Positions 43,553 to 53,124 are shown, numbered from the stretch's first letter. The stretch is DNA of 64,000 bases from Metaruminococcus_A gallistercoris (GCA_904394975.1 CAJFNQ010000040.1:1-64000); one strand, 5' to 3'. Notes: generated from the letters alone by a model not told the origin. A program made the numbers and translations.

Positions 43553-43581
43553 ATCATAGCACGCTTTTTTAAAAAAAGCAA
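43553..43581 (-). promoter_or_regulatory. Sulfatase promoter
   Basis: Minus-strand TTGCTT (43576-43581), 17-nt spacer ending in TGC, TATGAT (43553-43558). Confidence 0.55.
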
Positions 43582-43675
43582 TAAACCGGCGCAAAAGAAA
43601 CGTACTCAGCATAAGTTAACTGAAAAATTTTATTTTTGGAATAAATTCATATATAATTGTAATTTTCGAATATTT

Positions 43676-43707
43676 ATTTTACGATAAATCTCTTTTTATC
43701 GTAAAAT
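43676..43707. promoter_or_regulatory. 13-bp perfect inverted repeat in the divergent region
   Basis: ATTTTACGATAAA (43676-43688) and TTTATCGTAAAAT (43695-43707) with a 6-nt centre. It lies between the sulfatase and surface-protein promoters and is AT-rich but contains a conserved CG in each arm. It could be a regulator site or a hairpin. Confidence 0.5.
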
Positions 43708-43743
43708 AATTCTATAAAATTATTTATTATATACAAAAGGCAG

Positions 43744-43772
43744 TTGCATTTCAATGTGAAATCAGTTATACT
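43744..43772 (+). promoter_or_regulatory. Surface protein promoter
   Basis: TTGCAT (43744-43749), 17-nt spacer, TATACT (43767-43772), about 50 nt before the start codon. Confidence 0.55.
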
Positions 43773-43820
43773 ACTTACAAACACACAACACGTCTGCAAA
43801 AGAAAGGAAAGGGAAATCAA

Positions 43821-46091
43821 ATGAAACTGAAAAAGCGGATATTCAGTGCAGTAATTGCCTTCATGCTGATCCTTACCACGGTCAACTTGATGGCTTTCGC
43901 ACAGAATTCCAACGGATTAAACGGTTCCGGTACACAAGATGATCCTTATCTAATTTCTTCAGCAAGCCAGCTTACAGAACTCAACGGCAAACGTGATGTT
44001 TACGTTGAGTTGACACAGGACATTGACCTGTCTCAGGTCATTGCAACGGATGCCGGTGACTGGTACGATTTTTACATCACTGATTTTTCCGGCACCATCG
44101 ACGGAAAGGGACACAAGCTTTATAACTTCGGCTACAACACCGCCTTTATCGGCAATTTCTACGGCGGCGAACTCAAAAACCTGACACTGGAAGCAAACGG
44201 GAATCCATGTGGACTGGTATTCAACGGAGACAAAGGCGGTACTTACAACTACACTGACATCAATTTGACCGGTTATGTAAAGTATAGCACCGATAACAAC
44301 AACGAAGCGTTACTCATGACCTACGCCAGCGGCGACGTAACCTTAACACGGGTCCACAACAGCGCTGATATTGAATCACCTACTTATAACGGGCTTTTCA
44401 TCGGTTATTCTCCTTTCGAGAACAGCAATTATACGCTCGACAGCTGTACCTACAGCGGCGATGCCATTATGAAAGAACCCGGTATTGTATTCGCGAATGG
44501 CTCATATATCAGCCATTTGCTCGGAGATGAGCCAAGCAGCACTCTGACCGTTAAAAACTGCGAAATTTCCGGAACCATTCTGGGAACAAGCGCAAAACCA
44601 CATTATCTTTCCTGTGTCTCCTTCCCCTCAGATGGTTCGGCAAATGCACTGGAAGCAGAAGTAGCTGCCGGGTTTACTAAAACCGGCACGATCGATAAAA
44701 CAACTCCCCTGACTGGTTATAGTTTCGAACTCAACAGTGACGGCAAGTTGCGCATTACCGTTACAGACGAAAACAGCCAAATCGGTTCATTCCAGGTCGT
44801 TTCTAAAAAGTATGCGACCATGTATCTGCCAAGCGGCGTCAATGCCGGAACACAGCTTGTCAATGTTTCCGAGACCATTCCGGTCAAAGCGGGAACAACG
44901 ACCTATTATTCTTCTCTTGGCAAGATCCAGTTCTATGACGGCACAGATGGTGAACTGGGCACTACCGGTATAAACGGCTCACTAAAAATCACCAAAAAAG
45001 ACGGCAAAATCGGTTACCTGCTGTCCAACCTTAAATTAAATGATTCTTACGTTTACAAATTCGGTGCATTTAATTCTGAAAACAATTGGGCAACTTCTGA
45101 CGCGTTGGTGTATGTTTACAACACCGAAGGCAAACTGATCAACATTGTAAACGGACCGACTTCCGCTGAATTTACTGTTCCGGAACTGAGCGTTACTGCA
45201 AACGAATCCGATACACTCTCTTCCGTAACAGCGCCTGAAGGTTACACCTGGGTAGATGGTAATGTTAAAGTCGTTGCAGGCGGGCAGATTTGTTTTGCTC
45301 AGAAGGACAACACCGTTGTTCCGGTCAATGTGACCGGTAATCCGCTGCCGATCGCAGAAGTTCCTGTGATCGACCCAAATCAACCAGTTGAAGAAATTAA
45401 GGCTGGTGCAACCGCAGATACAAAAGAAGTTCTGGAAGATATTATTAACGACGCTGTCAACGGAAGTTCAGAAATTATTGGTGCCGACTTGCAGAATAAA
45501 ATCGATGCCGCAGCCGCAGCTGGTCAGCAGATTGTAATTTCTCTTGAGATCCAGCCGCAGAACAAATCCGAAGTAGAACAGGAAACTGTGACAAAAATCG
45601 AAGCTTTGCTAAACAAAAGCGCAACAGAAACAACCACTCTTACCGTTGCACAGTATTTCGACATCAGCGTCCTGGTACAAGCAGATCAATCCATATTGGG
45701 TAATATTACCGATCTGAAAGGCAACACGCTAACGCTCCAAATCGCGATTCCTGATTCTCTCATCGCTGAAGGACGCACCTTCAAGATTCTGCGTGTTCAT
45801 GAAGGTACGGCTGAATTACTGGATGCAACACTGAACGGGAATCTGCTTACTTTTGAAACAGACCGATTCTCTACTTACGCTTTAGTTGCGGTCGATAAAT
45901 CTTCCACCACTCCTTCAACATCCGATAACGAAACAACATCGAGCTCTTCAACCGGTAACCAAGACTCTGCAGCAGAGGTTCCTACAACAGGTCAAAGCAA
46001 TATTCCGCTGGTTGCTGCTATTGTTCTTTTGTTAAGCATGAGTGGGTTAATCGCATTTGGCTACAAAAATTCAACTCGTTCCAAAAAATAA
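43821..46091 (+). CDS. Large secreted surface protein with sortase-like C-terminus
   Basis: Protein of 756 residues. The signal peptide covers about 1-28. Residues 30-270 form a beta-helix-like region rich in N-G-S-G-T-x-D-D-P-Y-L-I-S-S, G-T-I-D-G and short Asn/Gly/Thr repeats, as in parallel-beta-helix surface proteins. Residues 275-500 are beta-rich, and 520-700 is a mixed domain with an acidic linker. The end has V-P-T-T-G at 720-724, a hydrophobic helix and the basic tail S-T-R-S-K-K: a cell-wall sorting signal in which L-P-x-T-G is replaced by V-P-T-T-G. Probably an adhesin or carbohydrate-binding protein; the function is not known. Confidence 0.75.
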   Translation: MKLKKRIFSAVIAFMLILTTVNLMAFAQNSNGLNGSGTQDDPYLISSASQLTELNGKRDVYVELTQDIDLSQVIATDAGDWYDFYITDFSGTIDGKGHKLYNFGYNTAFIGNFYGGELKNLTLEANGNPCGLVFNGDKGGTYNYTDINLTGYVKYSTDNNNEALLMTYASGDVTLTRVHNSADIESPTYNGLFIGYSPFENSNYTLDSCTYSGDAIMKEPGIVFANGSYISHLLGDEPSSTLTVKNCEISGTILGTSAKPHYLSCVSFPSDGSANALEAEVAAGFTKTGTIDKTTPLTGYSFELNSDGKLRITVTDENSQIGSFQVVSKKYATMYLPSGVNAGTQLVNVSETIPVKAGTTTYYSSLGKIQFYDGTDGELGTTGINGSLKITKKDGKIGYLLSNLKLNDSYVYKFGAFNSENNWATSDALVYVYNTEGKLINIVNGPTSAEFTVPELSVTANESDTLSSVTAPEGYTWVDGNVKVVAGGQICFAQKDNTVVPVNVTGNPLPIAEVPVIDPNQPVEEIKAGATADTKEVLEDIINDAVNGSSEIIGADLQNKIDAAAAAGQQIVISLEIQPQNKSEVEQETVTKIEALLNKSATETTTLTVAQYFDISVLVQADQSILGNITDLKGNTLTLQIAIPDSLIAEGRTFKILRVHEGTAELLDATLNGNLLTFETDRFSTYALVAVDKSSTTPSTSDNETTSSSSTGNQDSAAEVPTTGQSNIPLVAAIVLLLSMSGLIAFGYKNSTRSKK

Positions 46092-46102
46092 TCGTGATGT
46101 AT

Positions 46103-46132
46103 AAAGGACGGCAGTAAATGCCGTCCTTTTTC
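46103..46132 (+). terminator. Surface protein terminator
   Basis: AAAGGACGGCA (46103-46113) pairs with TGCCGTCCTTT (46119-46129), followed by T residues. Confidence 0.85.
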
Positions 46133-46243
46133 TATTCCAACGACCAGAAAAACAGGTTTGATCGTTTTCCCGTTTGTTTTGCGCAGATTCATTGCAGGGA
46201 ATAGTTTTTCACATAGACAAAACAGTTTTCTGCATATCCATCC

Positions 46244-46290
46244 AAACAAAAGGCAGGCACTGTTAGGTAACAGTACCTGCCTTTTGTTTT
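46244..46290 (-). terminator. glnN terminator
   Basis: Long stem AAACAAAAGGCAGG (46244-46257) with CCTGCCTTTTGTTT (46276-46289), plus an inner CTGTTA/TAACAG stem. Confidence 0.8.
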
Positions 46291-46313
46291 AAAGTCTACA
46301 AATACAAATCCTA

Positions 46314-48407
46314 TTAGAACATAAGATCTTCGTACGTTGGGAACGGCCAGTATTCTTTCGCGGTAATCAGCTCTAAAGAATCAGCTGTTTGACGAAGCGC
46401 ATCCATGTTCGGGAGCACAACGTCTTTATATGCTTTGGCACGCTCTAACGCATCTTCTATATCTTTCGCAGAAGAAACGCTTCTCTCCAACTCTTCAATC
46501 TGCTTGGAAAGACGTCCACTCAATTGTGAAAGCTGTTTTGCAAGCTCGGTTTCAGCTGTTAAATCAAGGTCGATGCCAATCTGCATTTTAGAAGAAAGCG
46601 TACCACAAACCAGATTGTTATAACGAATTACCGCCGGAAGGATCTGCCGGCGCGCCATATCCACCATAGTAAGCGCTTCAATGTTAACAACCTTGGAATA
46701 GTTTTCCATCAAAATCTCATAACGGGAGTGAATCTCCGCTTCAGAGAATACATGGTTTTTAATAAACACTTCCATGTTTTTCGGCTCAATGTAAGCCGGC
46801 AAAGCGTCTACTGTTGTGGGCAGATTCGGCAGACCGCGGCGAGCTGCTTCTTTTACCCACTCTTCCGAATAGTTGTTGCCGTTAAACACAATGCGCTTGT
46901 GATTACGGTAGGTCTCCTGAATGAGATTATGCAGTTCAGACTGAAAATCATCTGCCGCTTCCAAACGGTCTGCAAACTGACTCAACACTTCAGCAACAAT
47001 GGTATTTAAAAAGATATTCGGACAGGCAATGTTCAGGCTGGAACCAAGCATGCGGAATTCGAACTTATTACCGGTAAACGCGAACGGCGAAGTGCGGTTA
47101 CGGTCCGTTGCATCTTTTGCGAATTTTGGAAGAACACTAACGCCGACTTCCAGCATTTTCTTTTCTGTTTTGCTGCCTGTCTCGCCGGTTTCAATCGCAC
47201 GAAGGATGTTATCCAGCTCGTCGCCAATGAACATTGAAACAATTGACGGAGGCGCCTCATTTCCGCCCAAACGATGATCGTTACCCGGGCTGGCTACGCA
47301 AACACGAAGCAAGGATGAATACTCATCCACCGCCTGCATTACCGCAACCAAGAAAAGCAGGAACTGTGCGTTCTCCCGAGGAGATTTGCCCGGGTCGAGC
47401 AGATTCTGGCCATCATCGGTTGAAAGCGCCCAGTTGTTGTGCTTACCGGAACCATTCACCCCGGCGTACGGTTTTTCCTGAAGCAGGCAGGCAAAACCAT
47501 GTTTATTGGCTACATTGCGCATGACTTCCATGGTAAGCTGGTTGTGGTCAGTCGCAATGTTACTGGTCTCAAAAATAGGTGCCATCTCATGCTGAGAAGG
47601 AGCGACCTCGTTGTGCTTGGTCTTGGAATAGATTCCTAATTTCCACAGTTCACGGTCTAAGTCCGCCATAAACGCAGCGACACGCGGTTTAATATGCCCA
47701 AAATAGTGGTCATCCATCTCCTGCCCTTTCGGTGCGCGCGCACCGAATAGAGTGCGCCCAGTCAAGCGCAGGTCTTCACGCTCATCGAACAGCTTTTTAT
47801 CCACCAGAAAATATTCCTGCTCTGCACCAACTGTGGTATTCACCCGAGTTGCCGTTGTATTGCCAAACAGCCGCAGGATGCGCAGTGCCTGGGTATTGAT
47901 AACCTCCATAGAACGAAGAAGCGGGGTTTTTTTATCCAACACCTCACCGGAGTAGGAGCAGAACGCTGTTGGAATATAAAGGGTTCCATCCATAACAAAA
48001 GCGTAAGAGGTTGGGTCCCACGCTGTATAGCCGCGCGCCTCAAACGTGCTGCGCAGGCCGCCTGATGGGAAAGAGGAAGCATCCGGCTCGCCCTTGGTAA
48101 GTTCCTTGCCGGAAAAATCCATCAGAGCTTTTCCGTCACCATCCGGTGTAATAAACGAATCATGCTTTTCGGCAGTCACGCCGGTCATTGGCTGGAACCA
48201 GTGGGTATAATGAGTCGCACCCTTTTCCAGCGCCCAATCCTTCATGGCACTGGCAACAACGTCCGCAATGTTTTTTTCCAGTTCAAGCCCCTGCGTCATT
48301 GTTTTTTTCATCGACTGGTAGATATGCTTAGGCAGACGCTCTCTCATGACAGCATCGTTAAACACCTGACAGCCAAACTTTTCAATGACATTAAATCTTT
48401 CGGACAT
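46314..48407 (-). CDS. glnN: Glutamine synthetase type III
   Basis: Large GSIII of 697 residues (family about 700), converting glutamate, ammonia and ATP to glutamine. It has the GSIII N-terminal region and the catalytic segments N-E-V-A-P-S-Q-H-E-M-A-P-I-F and P-Y-A-G-V-N-G-S-G-K-H-N-N-W. Such enzymes are common in Bacteroidetes and Clostridia and are induced under nitrogen limitation in some. The ATG at 48407 with GAAGG upstream is chosen over a frame extending to 48494. No PII or regulator gene is adjacent. Confidence 0.94.
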   Translation of the reverse strand: MSERFNVIEKFGCQVFNDAVMRERLPKHIYQSMKKTMTQGLELEKNIADVVASAMKDWALEKGATHYTHWFQPMTGVTAEKHDSFITPDGDGKALMDFSGKELTKGEPDASSFPSGGLRSTFEARGYTAWDPTSYAFVMDGTLYIPTAFCSYSGEVLDKKTPLLRSMEVINTQALRILRLFGNTTATRVNTTVGAEQEYFLVDKKLFDEREDLRLTGRTLFGARAPKGQEMDDHYFGHIKPRVAAFMADLDRELWKLGIYSKTKHNEVAPSQHEMAPIFETSNIATDHNQLTMEVMRNVANKHGFACLLQEKPYAGVNGSGKHNNWALSTDDGQNLLDPGKSPRENAQFLLFLVAVMQAVDEYSSLLRVCVASPGNDHRLGGNEAPPSIVSMFIGDELDNILRAIETGETGSKTEKKMLEVGVSVLPKFAKDATDRNRTSPFAFTGNKFEFRMLGSSLNIACPNIFLNTIVAEVLSQFADRLEAADDFQSELHNLIQETYRNHKRIVFNGNNYSEEWVKEAARRGLPNLPTTVDALPAYIEPKNMEVFIKNHVFSEAEIHSRYEILMENYSKVVNIEALTMVDMARRQILPAVIRYNNLVCGTLSSKMQIGIDLDLTAETELAKQLSQLSGRLSKQIEELERSVSSAKDIEDALERAKAYKDVVLPNMDALRQTADSLELITAKEYWPFPTYEDLMF

Positions 48408-48470
48408 ATGTACCTTCTTTCTGCGCATCCGCGCACGGAATTTTAAGCGTATTAAAAAGAGAGCATACCT

Positions 48471-48515
48471 GCACGAAAAGGCGCAACGGCTCAAAACAGC
48501 CGAAACGCCTTGTGC
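48471..48515 (-). terminator. Hairpin after aspS
   Basis: Long imperfect stem GCACgaAAGGCG...CGCCTTgtgc with an inner CGGCT/AGCCG helix across 48471-48515, directly after the aspS stop. The following U-tract is weak, so termination strength is uncertain. Confidence 0.5.
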
Positions 48516-48527
48516 AGAACTTCTTTA

Positions 48528-49835
48528 TTACGGATCGAGACGGTTCACATCACGCGGGAACATGCTGGTCTCACGGATGTTTGCACGGTCAAGCAGTTTC
48601 ATCACCAAACGCTCCAGACCGATGCCAAGGCCACCATGCGGAGGCATGCCGTATTTGTGAATTTTTAAATAGGTCTCAAACTCAGCCGGGTCCATATGCA
48701 TGACTTTCATCTTTTCAACCTGCTCGTCATAATCATGGATACGCTGCCCGCCGGTGGTAATTTCCAACCCACGGAACAACAGGTCGAAGCTGAGCGCGAA
48801 ACGGCTGTCCTCACGGTCATTCATGGCGTAAAACGGACGTTTTGCCGCCGGGAAGTGGGTAACGAAAATAAAATCGCTGTCATATTCCTTCTTCGCGTAA
48901 TCGCAAAGCGCCGCCTCATCCTCAGGGCTGAGGTCATAACGCTGGCGACCGCCAAGCAGTTCGACCGCTTCCATAAAAGTAATAGACGGGATGGATTTGA
49001 TTTCCGGAATGACCGGGCTTAAGATCATCAGCTCGTTCTGATAATGCTCTTTGATATAAGCGAATACATATTTGAGCATTGCCGTCTCCATTTCCATGAC
49101 ATCGTTCATGGAAGAGATAAAGCCCATTTCAAAATCCAAGCCGGTGTATTCATTAAGATGGCGGGAGGTATTATGACGCTCCGCACGGAAAACAGGCCCT
49201 ACTTCAAACACACGGTCAAAGAAAGCAACCGCGGTCTGTTTGTAGAACTGCGGGCTCTGCGCCAAGAACGCAGGCTGGTCGAAATAATCGAGCTTAAAGA
49301 TATTCGCGCCGCCTTCCGCGCCCGCCGCATTGATTTTCGGGGAATGAATCTCGGTAAACCCGTTCTGAATCATAAACTCACGGAACCCGGAAACAACGCC
49401 TTCGGTGAGCTTAAACACCGCACGCTCATACGGGTTGCGCAGTGCCACCGAACGGTTATCGAGATTCGCGTCAAGTGAACAGCCAAGGCGGCGGTTACCG
49501 ACCTTAAGCGGATATTCTTCTTTCGGAGTGGAGAGCAGCTCCACCTCACGAATGGAAAGTTCCAGCCCGTAAACGGCACGCGGCTCTTCACGAAGCACAC
49601 CGGTCACCTGTACATAGCAACCGACTTTCAAATCATCTACCGAACAGCTGCATTCATCCGCCGCATAAACACTCTGGAGAAGATATCTTCCTGTGCGCAG
49701 CACAAAAAAGCGGATGGAACCCATATCACGGACACGATGGACGCAAGCGTCTACCGTAACCGTTTCCCCAATCTTACCTTTCAGCTCTTCCAGCGTGTAA
49801 AAGGTTTTGCGGGGCTCACCACAAACATTAATCAA
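48528..49835 (-). CDS. aspS: Archaeal-type (probably nondiscriminating) aspartyl-tRNA synthetase
   Basis: Class II synthetase of 435 residues, the compact AspRS2/AsnRS-like form (about 430 residues) without the GAD insertion of bacterial AspRS (about 590). An N-terminal OB-fold (1-110) binds the anticodon; the class II core has motif 2 F-R-A-E-R-H-N-T-S-R-H and motif 3 G-L-G-I-G-L-E-R-L-V-M. It lies 18 nt after gatB. In organisms that make Asn-tRNA by GatCAB, such an AspRS charges both tRNA-Asp and tRNA-Asn with aspartate; the operon context supports this. AsnRS is a less likely alternative. Confidence 0.88.
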   Translation of the reverse strand: MINVCGEPRKTFYTLEELKGKIGETVTVDACVHRVRDMGSIRFFVLRTGRYLLQSVYAADECSCSVDDLKVGCYVQVTGVLREEPRAVYGLELSIREVELLSTPKEEYPLKVGNRRLGCSLDANLDNRSVALRNPYERAVFKLTEGVVSGFREFMIQNGFTEIHSPKINAAGAEGGANIFKLDYFDQPAFLAQSPQFYKQTAVAFFDRVFEVGPVFRAERHNTSRHLNEYTGLDFEMGFISSMNDVMEMETAMLKYVFAYIKEHYQNELMILSPVIPEIKSIPSITFMEAVELLGGRQRYDLSPEDEAALCDYAKKEYDSDFIFVTHFPAAKRPFYAMNDREDSRFALSFDLLFRGLEITTGGQRIHDYDEQVEKMKVMHMDPAEFETYLKIHKYGMPPHGGLGIGLERLVMKLLDRANIRETSMFPRDVNRLDP

Positions 49836-49853
49836 ACCTGTTCACCTCATTGT

Positions 49854-51278
49854 TTATTCAGACAGTTTTTTCTCCAAAACGCCTTTAATATCCTTCGGAT
49901 TCGCGACACCCTTCAGCCGTGATGTACACTGACCCATCAGGAACCCAAATACCTTCTTTTCACCGGCGCGATACTGTTCCACCAGATCCGGCCGCTCCGC
50001 AAGAACAGCGTCAACCGTATCGTTCACCGCGTTCATGTCATTTGCAACTAAGAAACCGTTCGCTTTCGCGATCTCTTCCGGTGAAGCCGGATTCTCCAGC
50101 ATATACCGCAGGACCGTTTTACCGTCATTGCGGCTGACTTTGCCGTCATCTACCATTTTTACCAACTGCGCAAAATACTCAGCAGAGAACGGAATGCCTT
50201 CCGTTTCGGTCTCTTTCAGACGGCGCAGCAATTCGGTGAGAACAAAGTTGCAAATGTTTTTATAATTCGGATAAATGGCCACTGCCGCATCAAAGAAGTT
50301 TGACAGCGCAACATCGCCTACCAGGATTTTCGCGTCCTTTTCGGTAAGACCATACTCTTCGGTATACTGTTTCAGACGCTCATCCGGCATTTTCGGAAGG
50401 GAATCACGGATAGCACGCAGGTCATCATCAGTAAAGTTGATCGGCGGGATATCCGGTTCCGGGAAGTAACGGTAATCATCCGCGTCCTCTTTGGTACGCA
50501 TCGATTTGGTCGTACCGTGGTTGTCATTAAACCGGCGGGTCTCCTGAATGACCTTTTCACCGCGGTCAAGCAGTTCCGCCTGACGTTTGATTTCATAGTC
50601 GATCGCGCGGGTGATGGATTTGAGCGAGTTTAAGTTCTTGATTTCCGCACGGGTACCAAATTCTTTCGCATCCGGCGGCATGATAGAAACGTTTACGTCC
50701 GCGCGGATAGAGCCCTGCTCCATTTTACAGTCACAGACGCCTGCGTACTGGAGCAGCAAGCTGACCTGCTCCACCAAAGCTCTCGCCTCTTCCGCTGAAC
50801 CAATGTCCGGCTCGGTAACGATCTCGATCAGCGGAACGCCGCAGCGGTTGTAATCCGCCAAACTGGTGACATTGATCTCGTCATGGATCAGTTTACCGGC
50901 ATCCTCTTCCAGATGGATACGATTGATACGAATCCATTTTTCGCCTTTTTCCGTTTCAATCTTCACCTTGCCGCCCACGCAAAGCGGAAGGTCAAGCTGA
51001 GAGATCTGATATGCCTTCGGAAGGTCGGCGTAAAAATAGTTTTTACGGTCAAACTGGGAATATTTATTAATCGAACAGTTCATGGCAAAGCCGGCTTTTA
51101 CCGCATACTCTACCGCTTTGTGATTAATGACCGGGAGAGTGCCCGGAAAGCCGCTGCAAACAGGACAGCAGCGGGAATTCTGCTCACCGCCGAACTCAGC
51201 GGAGCAGGTGCAGAACACTTTGGAATCGGTCAGGAGTTCTGCGTGAATCTCAAGCCCTATAACAGGGATATACTGCAT
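49854..51278 (-). CDS. gatB: Asp-tRNA(Asn)/Glu-tRNA(Gln) amidotransferase subunit B
   Basis: GatB of 474 residues. The kinase-like cradle domain begins I-G-L-E-I-H-A-E-L; the zinc knuckle has cysteines in C-T-C-S-A-E-F and C-C-P-V-C-S-G. The C-terminal YqeY-like tail domain binds tRNA. It activates misacylated Asp-tRNA(Asn) (or Glu-tRNA(Gln)) with ATP for amidation with ammonia from GatA. It follows gatA by 20 nt in gatC-gatA-gatB-aspS. Confidence 0.96.
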   Translation of the reverse strand: MQYIPVIGLEIHAELLTDSKVFCTCSAEFGGEQNSRCCPVCSGFPGTLPVINHKAVEYAVKAGFAMNCSINKYSQFDRKNYFYADLPKAYQISQLDLPLCVGGKVKIETEKGEKWIRINRIHLEEDAGKLIHDEINVTSLADYNRCGVPLIEIVTEPDIGSAEEARALVEQVSLLLQYAGVCDCKMEQGSIRADVNVSIMPPDAKEFGTRAEIKNLNSLKSITRAIDYEIKRQAELLDRGEKVIQETRRFNDNHGTTKSMRTKEDADDYRYFPEPDIPPINFTDDDLRAIRDSLPKMPDERLKQYTEEYGLTEKDAKILVGDVALSNFFDAAVAIYPNYKNICNFVLTELLRRLKETETEGIPFSAEYFAQLVKMVDDGKVSRNDGKTVLRYMLENPASPEEIAKANGFLVANDMNAVNDTVDAVLAERPDLVEQYRAGEKKVFGFLMGQCTSRLKGVANPKDIKGVLEKKLSE

Positions 51279-51298
51279 ATTTTTTCACCGCCTTGTTC

Positions 51299-52750
51299 TT
51301 ATAACGTGGGGGTTTTGCGCTCAAAGCCCTGCTCAAACGCATCCGCCACCTGAATGAGCCTCGCCTCATCAAACGCACGACCTACAACGGACATACCAAT
51401 CGGCATACCGTTTTTATCGTACCCGCAGGGAGTAGAGATTGCCGGGAGACCCGCAATGTTGACCGTTACCGTGCAGATATCAGCCAGATACATCTTAGCC
51501 GGATCGCTGATACCCTCATCAAATCCAAGCGCGGTGCTCGGAGCAGTCGGGGTGATCATAACATCGCACTGATCAAAAATGGCGTTGTATTCCTCGCGAA
51601 TCTTTCCTTTCAGATAGAGCGCCTTTTTATAATAAGCGTCGTAATAACCGCTTGCAAGCGCATAGGTGCCAAGCAGGATGCGGCGTTTTACCTCGGTGCC
51701 AAAGCCCTCGTCACGAGTACGGCGGATGAGGTCGTTATAATCCTCTCCGTTCTGCGCGCGGTAACCGTATTTAATACCGTCATAGCGGGACAGGTTGGAG
51801 CTCGCTTCCGCGGAAGAAATAAGGTAATAAGCAGGGACGGCATATTTCAAGCTCGGCATGGAAACCTCAACCGCCTGCGCGCCCATTTCTTCATAAGTCT
51901 TGATCGCAGCGTAAACGCTCTGTTTTACCTCTTCGTCGATACCCGCTTCGAAAAACTCTTTCGGAACCGCGATTTTCAAGCCTTTCAGGCTCTGGCCAAC
52001 CAGAGAAAGCGCGTCCGCATGAACGTGTTTTGAGGTCGTCCCATCGTGCGGGTCAAATCCGCAAAGCTGATTAAAGATAAGACCGCAGTCATACGCGTTG
52101 TTTGCAATAGGGCCGATCTGATCCAGTGAAGAAGCGAAAGCCACCAAGCCAAACCGGGAAACCGCACCGTAGGTCGGTTTCAGACCGGTGACGCCGCAGA
52201 ACGCGGACGGCTGACGAATAGAACCGCCTGTATCGGAACCAAGCGCCGCCGGAGCGAGCGAAGCGGAAACGCAAGCCGCCGAGCCGCCGGAAGAGCCGCC
52301 CGGCACCTTAGAAAAGTCAAACGGATTGACGGTCTTTTTAAAATAAGATGTCGCTGTGGAACCGCCCATCGCGAATTCGTCCATATTCAGTTTTCCCAGC
52401 GTGACAACATTCTGGTCATTGAGCTTCTGCATGACCGTCGCGTTGTACGGCGGGACAAAGTCCGCCAGCATTTTGGAAGCACAGGTGGTTTTTACGCCCT
52501 CTGTACAAATGTTGTCTTTGATGCCGAGCGGGATACCGGTAAGCGGTTTCGCGTTTCCGGCATCGATCTGTTTCTGAGCTTCTTTTGCCTGCGCAAGGGC
52601 AGACTCTTCGCAGACAGTGATATAGCTTTTAATATCCGGGTCTTTTTCGGAAATTCTGGAAAGATAGGCGCTGGTCACTTCAACTGCCGACAACTCTTTT
52701 TGATCCAGCTTTTCCCGCAGACCTCTTACGGTAAGAGATTGTAAGTCCAT
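51299..52750 (-). CDS. gatA: Asp-tRNA(Asn)/Glu-tRNA(Gln) amidotransferase subunit A
   Basis: Amidase-signature glutaminase of 483 residues. The Ser-cisSer-Lys triad region is seen in G-I-K-D-N (Lys), P-G-G-S-S-G-G-S-A-A and G-S-D-T-G-G-S-I-R-Q-P (Ser pair). It supplies ammonia from glutamine to GatB. It sits 13 nt after gatC. Length and motifs are normal. Confidence 0.96.
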   Translation of the reverse strand: MDLQSLTVRGLREKLDQKELSAVEVTSAYLSRISEKDPDIKSYITVCEESALAQAKEAQKQIDAGNAKPLTGIPLGIKDNICTEGVKTTCASKMLADFVPPYNATVMQKLNDQNVVTLGKLNMDEFAMGGSTATSYFKKTVNPFDFSKVPGGSSGGSAACVSASLAPAALGSDTGGSIRQPSAFCGVTGLKPTYGAVSRFGLVAFASSLDQIGPIANNAYDCGLIFNQLCGFDPHDGTTSKHVHADALSLVGQSLKGLKIAVPKEFFEAGIDEEVKQSVYAAIKTYEEMGAQAVEVSMPSLKYAVPAYYLISSAEASSNLSRYDGIKYGYRAQNGEDYNDLIRRTRDEGFGTEVKRRILLGTYALASGYYDAYYKKALYLKGKIREEYNAIFDQCDVMITPTAPSTALGFDEGISDPAKMYLADICTVTVNIAGLPAISTPCGYDKNGMPIGMSVVGRAFDEARLIQVADAFEQGFERKTPTL

Positions 52751-52763
52751 GATTTACCTTCCT

Positions 52764-53042
52764 TTAAAAGAGTTTCGGAACTGCGTAATAATTGTCTTCC
52801 TGTTCTTTCGCGTTGGCAAGCAATTTTTCGGTCGGATAAGACGGCTGTGCCTGATCCTCTCTCAGCTCCGAAAAATACACGCCTTTATCACGGTGGATAT
52901 CACCGGTCATTTCAACTTCCTTGATGGAATCCATAATGCCGATGATGACATCCATATCGGAAGAAAAGCTTTTTACTTCCTCTTCCGTCAGAGTCAGCTT
53001 GCTCAAATTACACAAATGTTCAAGCAGTTTTTCGTCCTGCAT
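52764..53042 (-). CDS. gatC: Asp-tRNA(Asn)/Glu-tRNA(Gln) amidotransferase subunit C
   Basis: Small GatC of 92 residues that wraps the GatA-GatB interface. It shows L-x-K-L-T-L-T-E-E-E near the N-terminus and the S-E-L-R-E-D segment followed by the extended C-terminal tail. The start is either ATG 53042 (G-rich site 6 nt upstream) or GTG 53051; I prefer the ATG. First gene of the operon. Confidence 0.9.
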   Translation of the reverse strand: MQDEKLLEHLCNLSKLTLTEEEVKSFSSDMDVIIGIMDSIKEVEMTGDIHRDKGVYFSELREDQAQPSYPTEKLLANAKEQEDNYYAVPKLF

Positions 53043-53095
53043 ATTCTTCACCGCCCATCTTTTTCTTGGGGTTTTCTAACATAAGTCATTAAAAA

Positions 53096-53124
53096 ATTAT
53101 ACACTATTTGACAGTTACTTTCAA
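53096..53124 (-). promoter_or_regulatory. gatCAB-aspS promoter
   Basis: Minus-strand TTGAAA (53119-53124), 17-nt spacer, TATAAT (53096-53101). No T-box leader is present in the 50-nt leader. Confidence 0.7.

Noticed and set aside
53043..53100. T-box riboswitch upstream of gatCAB-aspS
   Set aside because: The leader from the promoter to gatC is only about 50 nt and has no T-box consensus or specifier stem.
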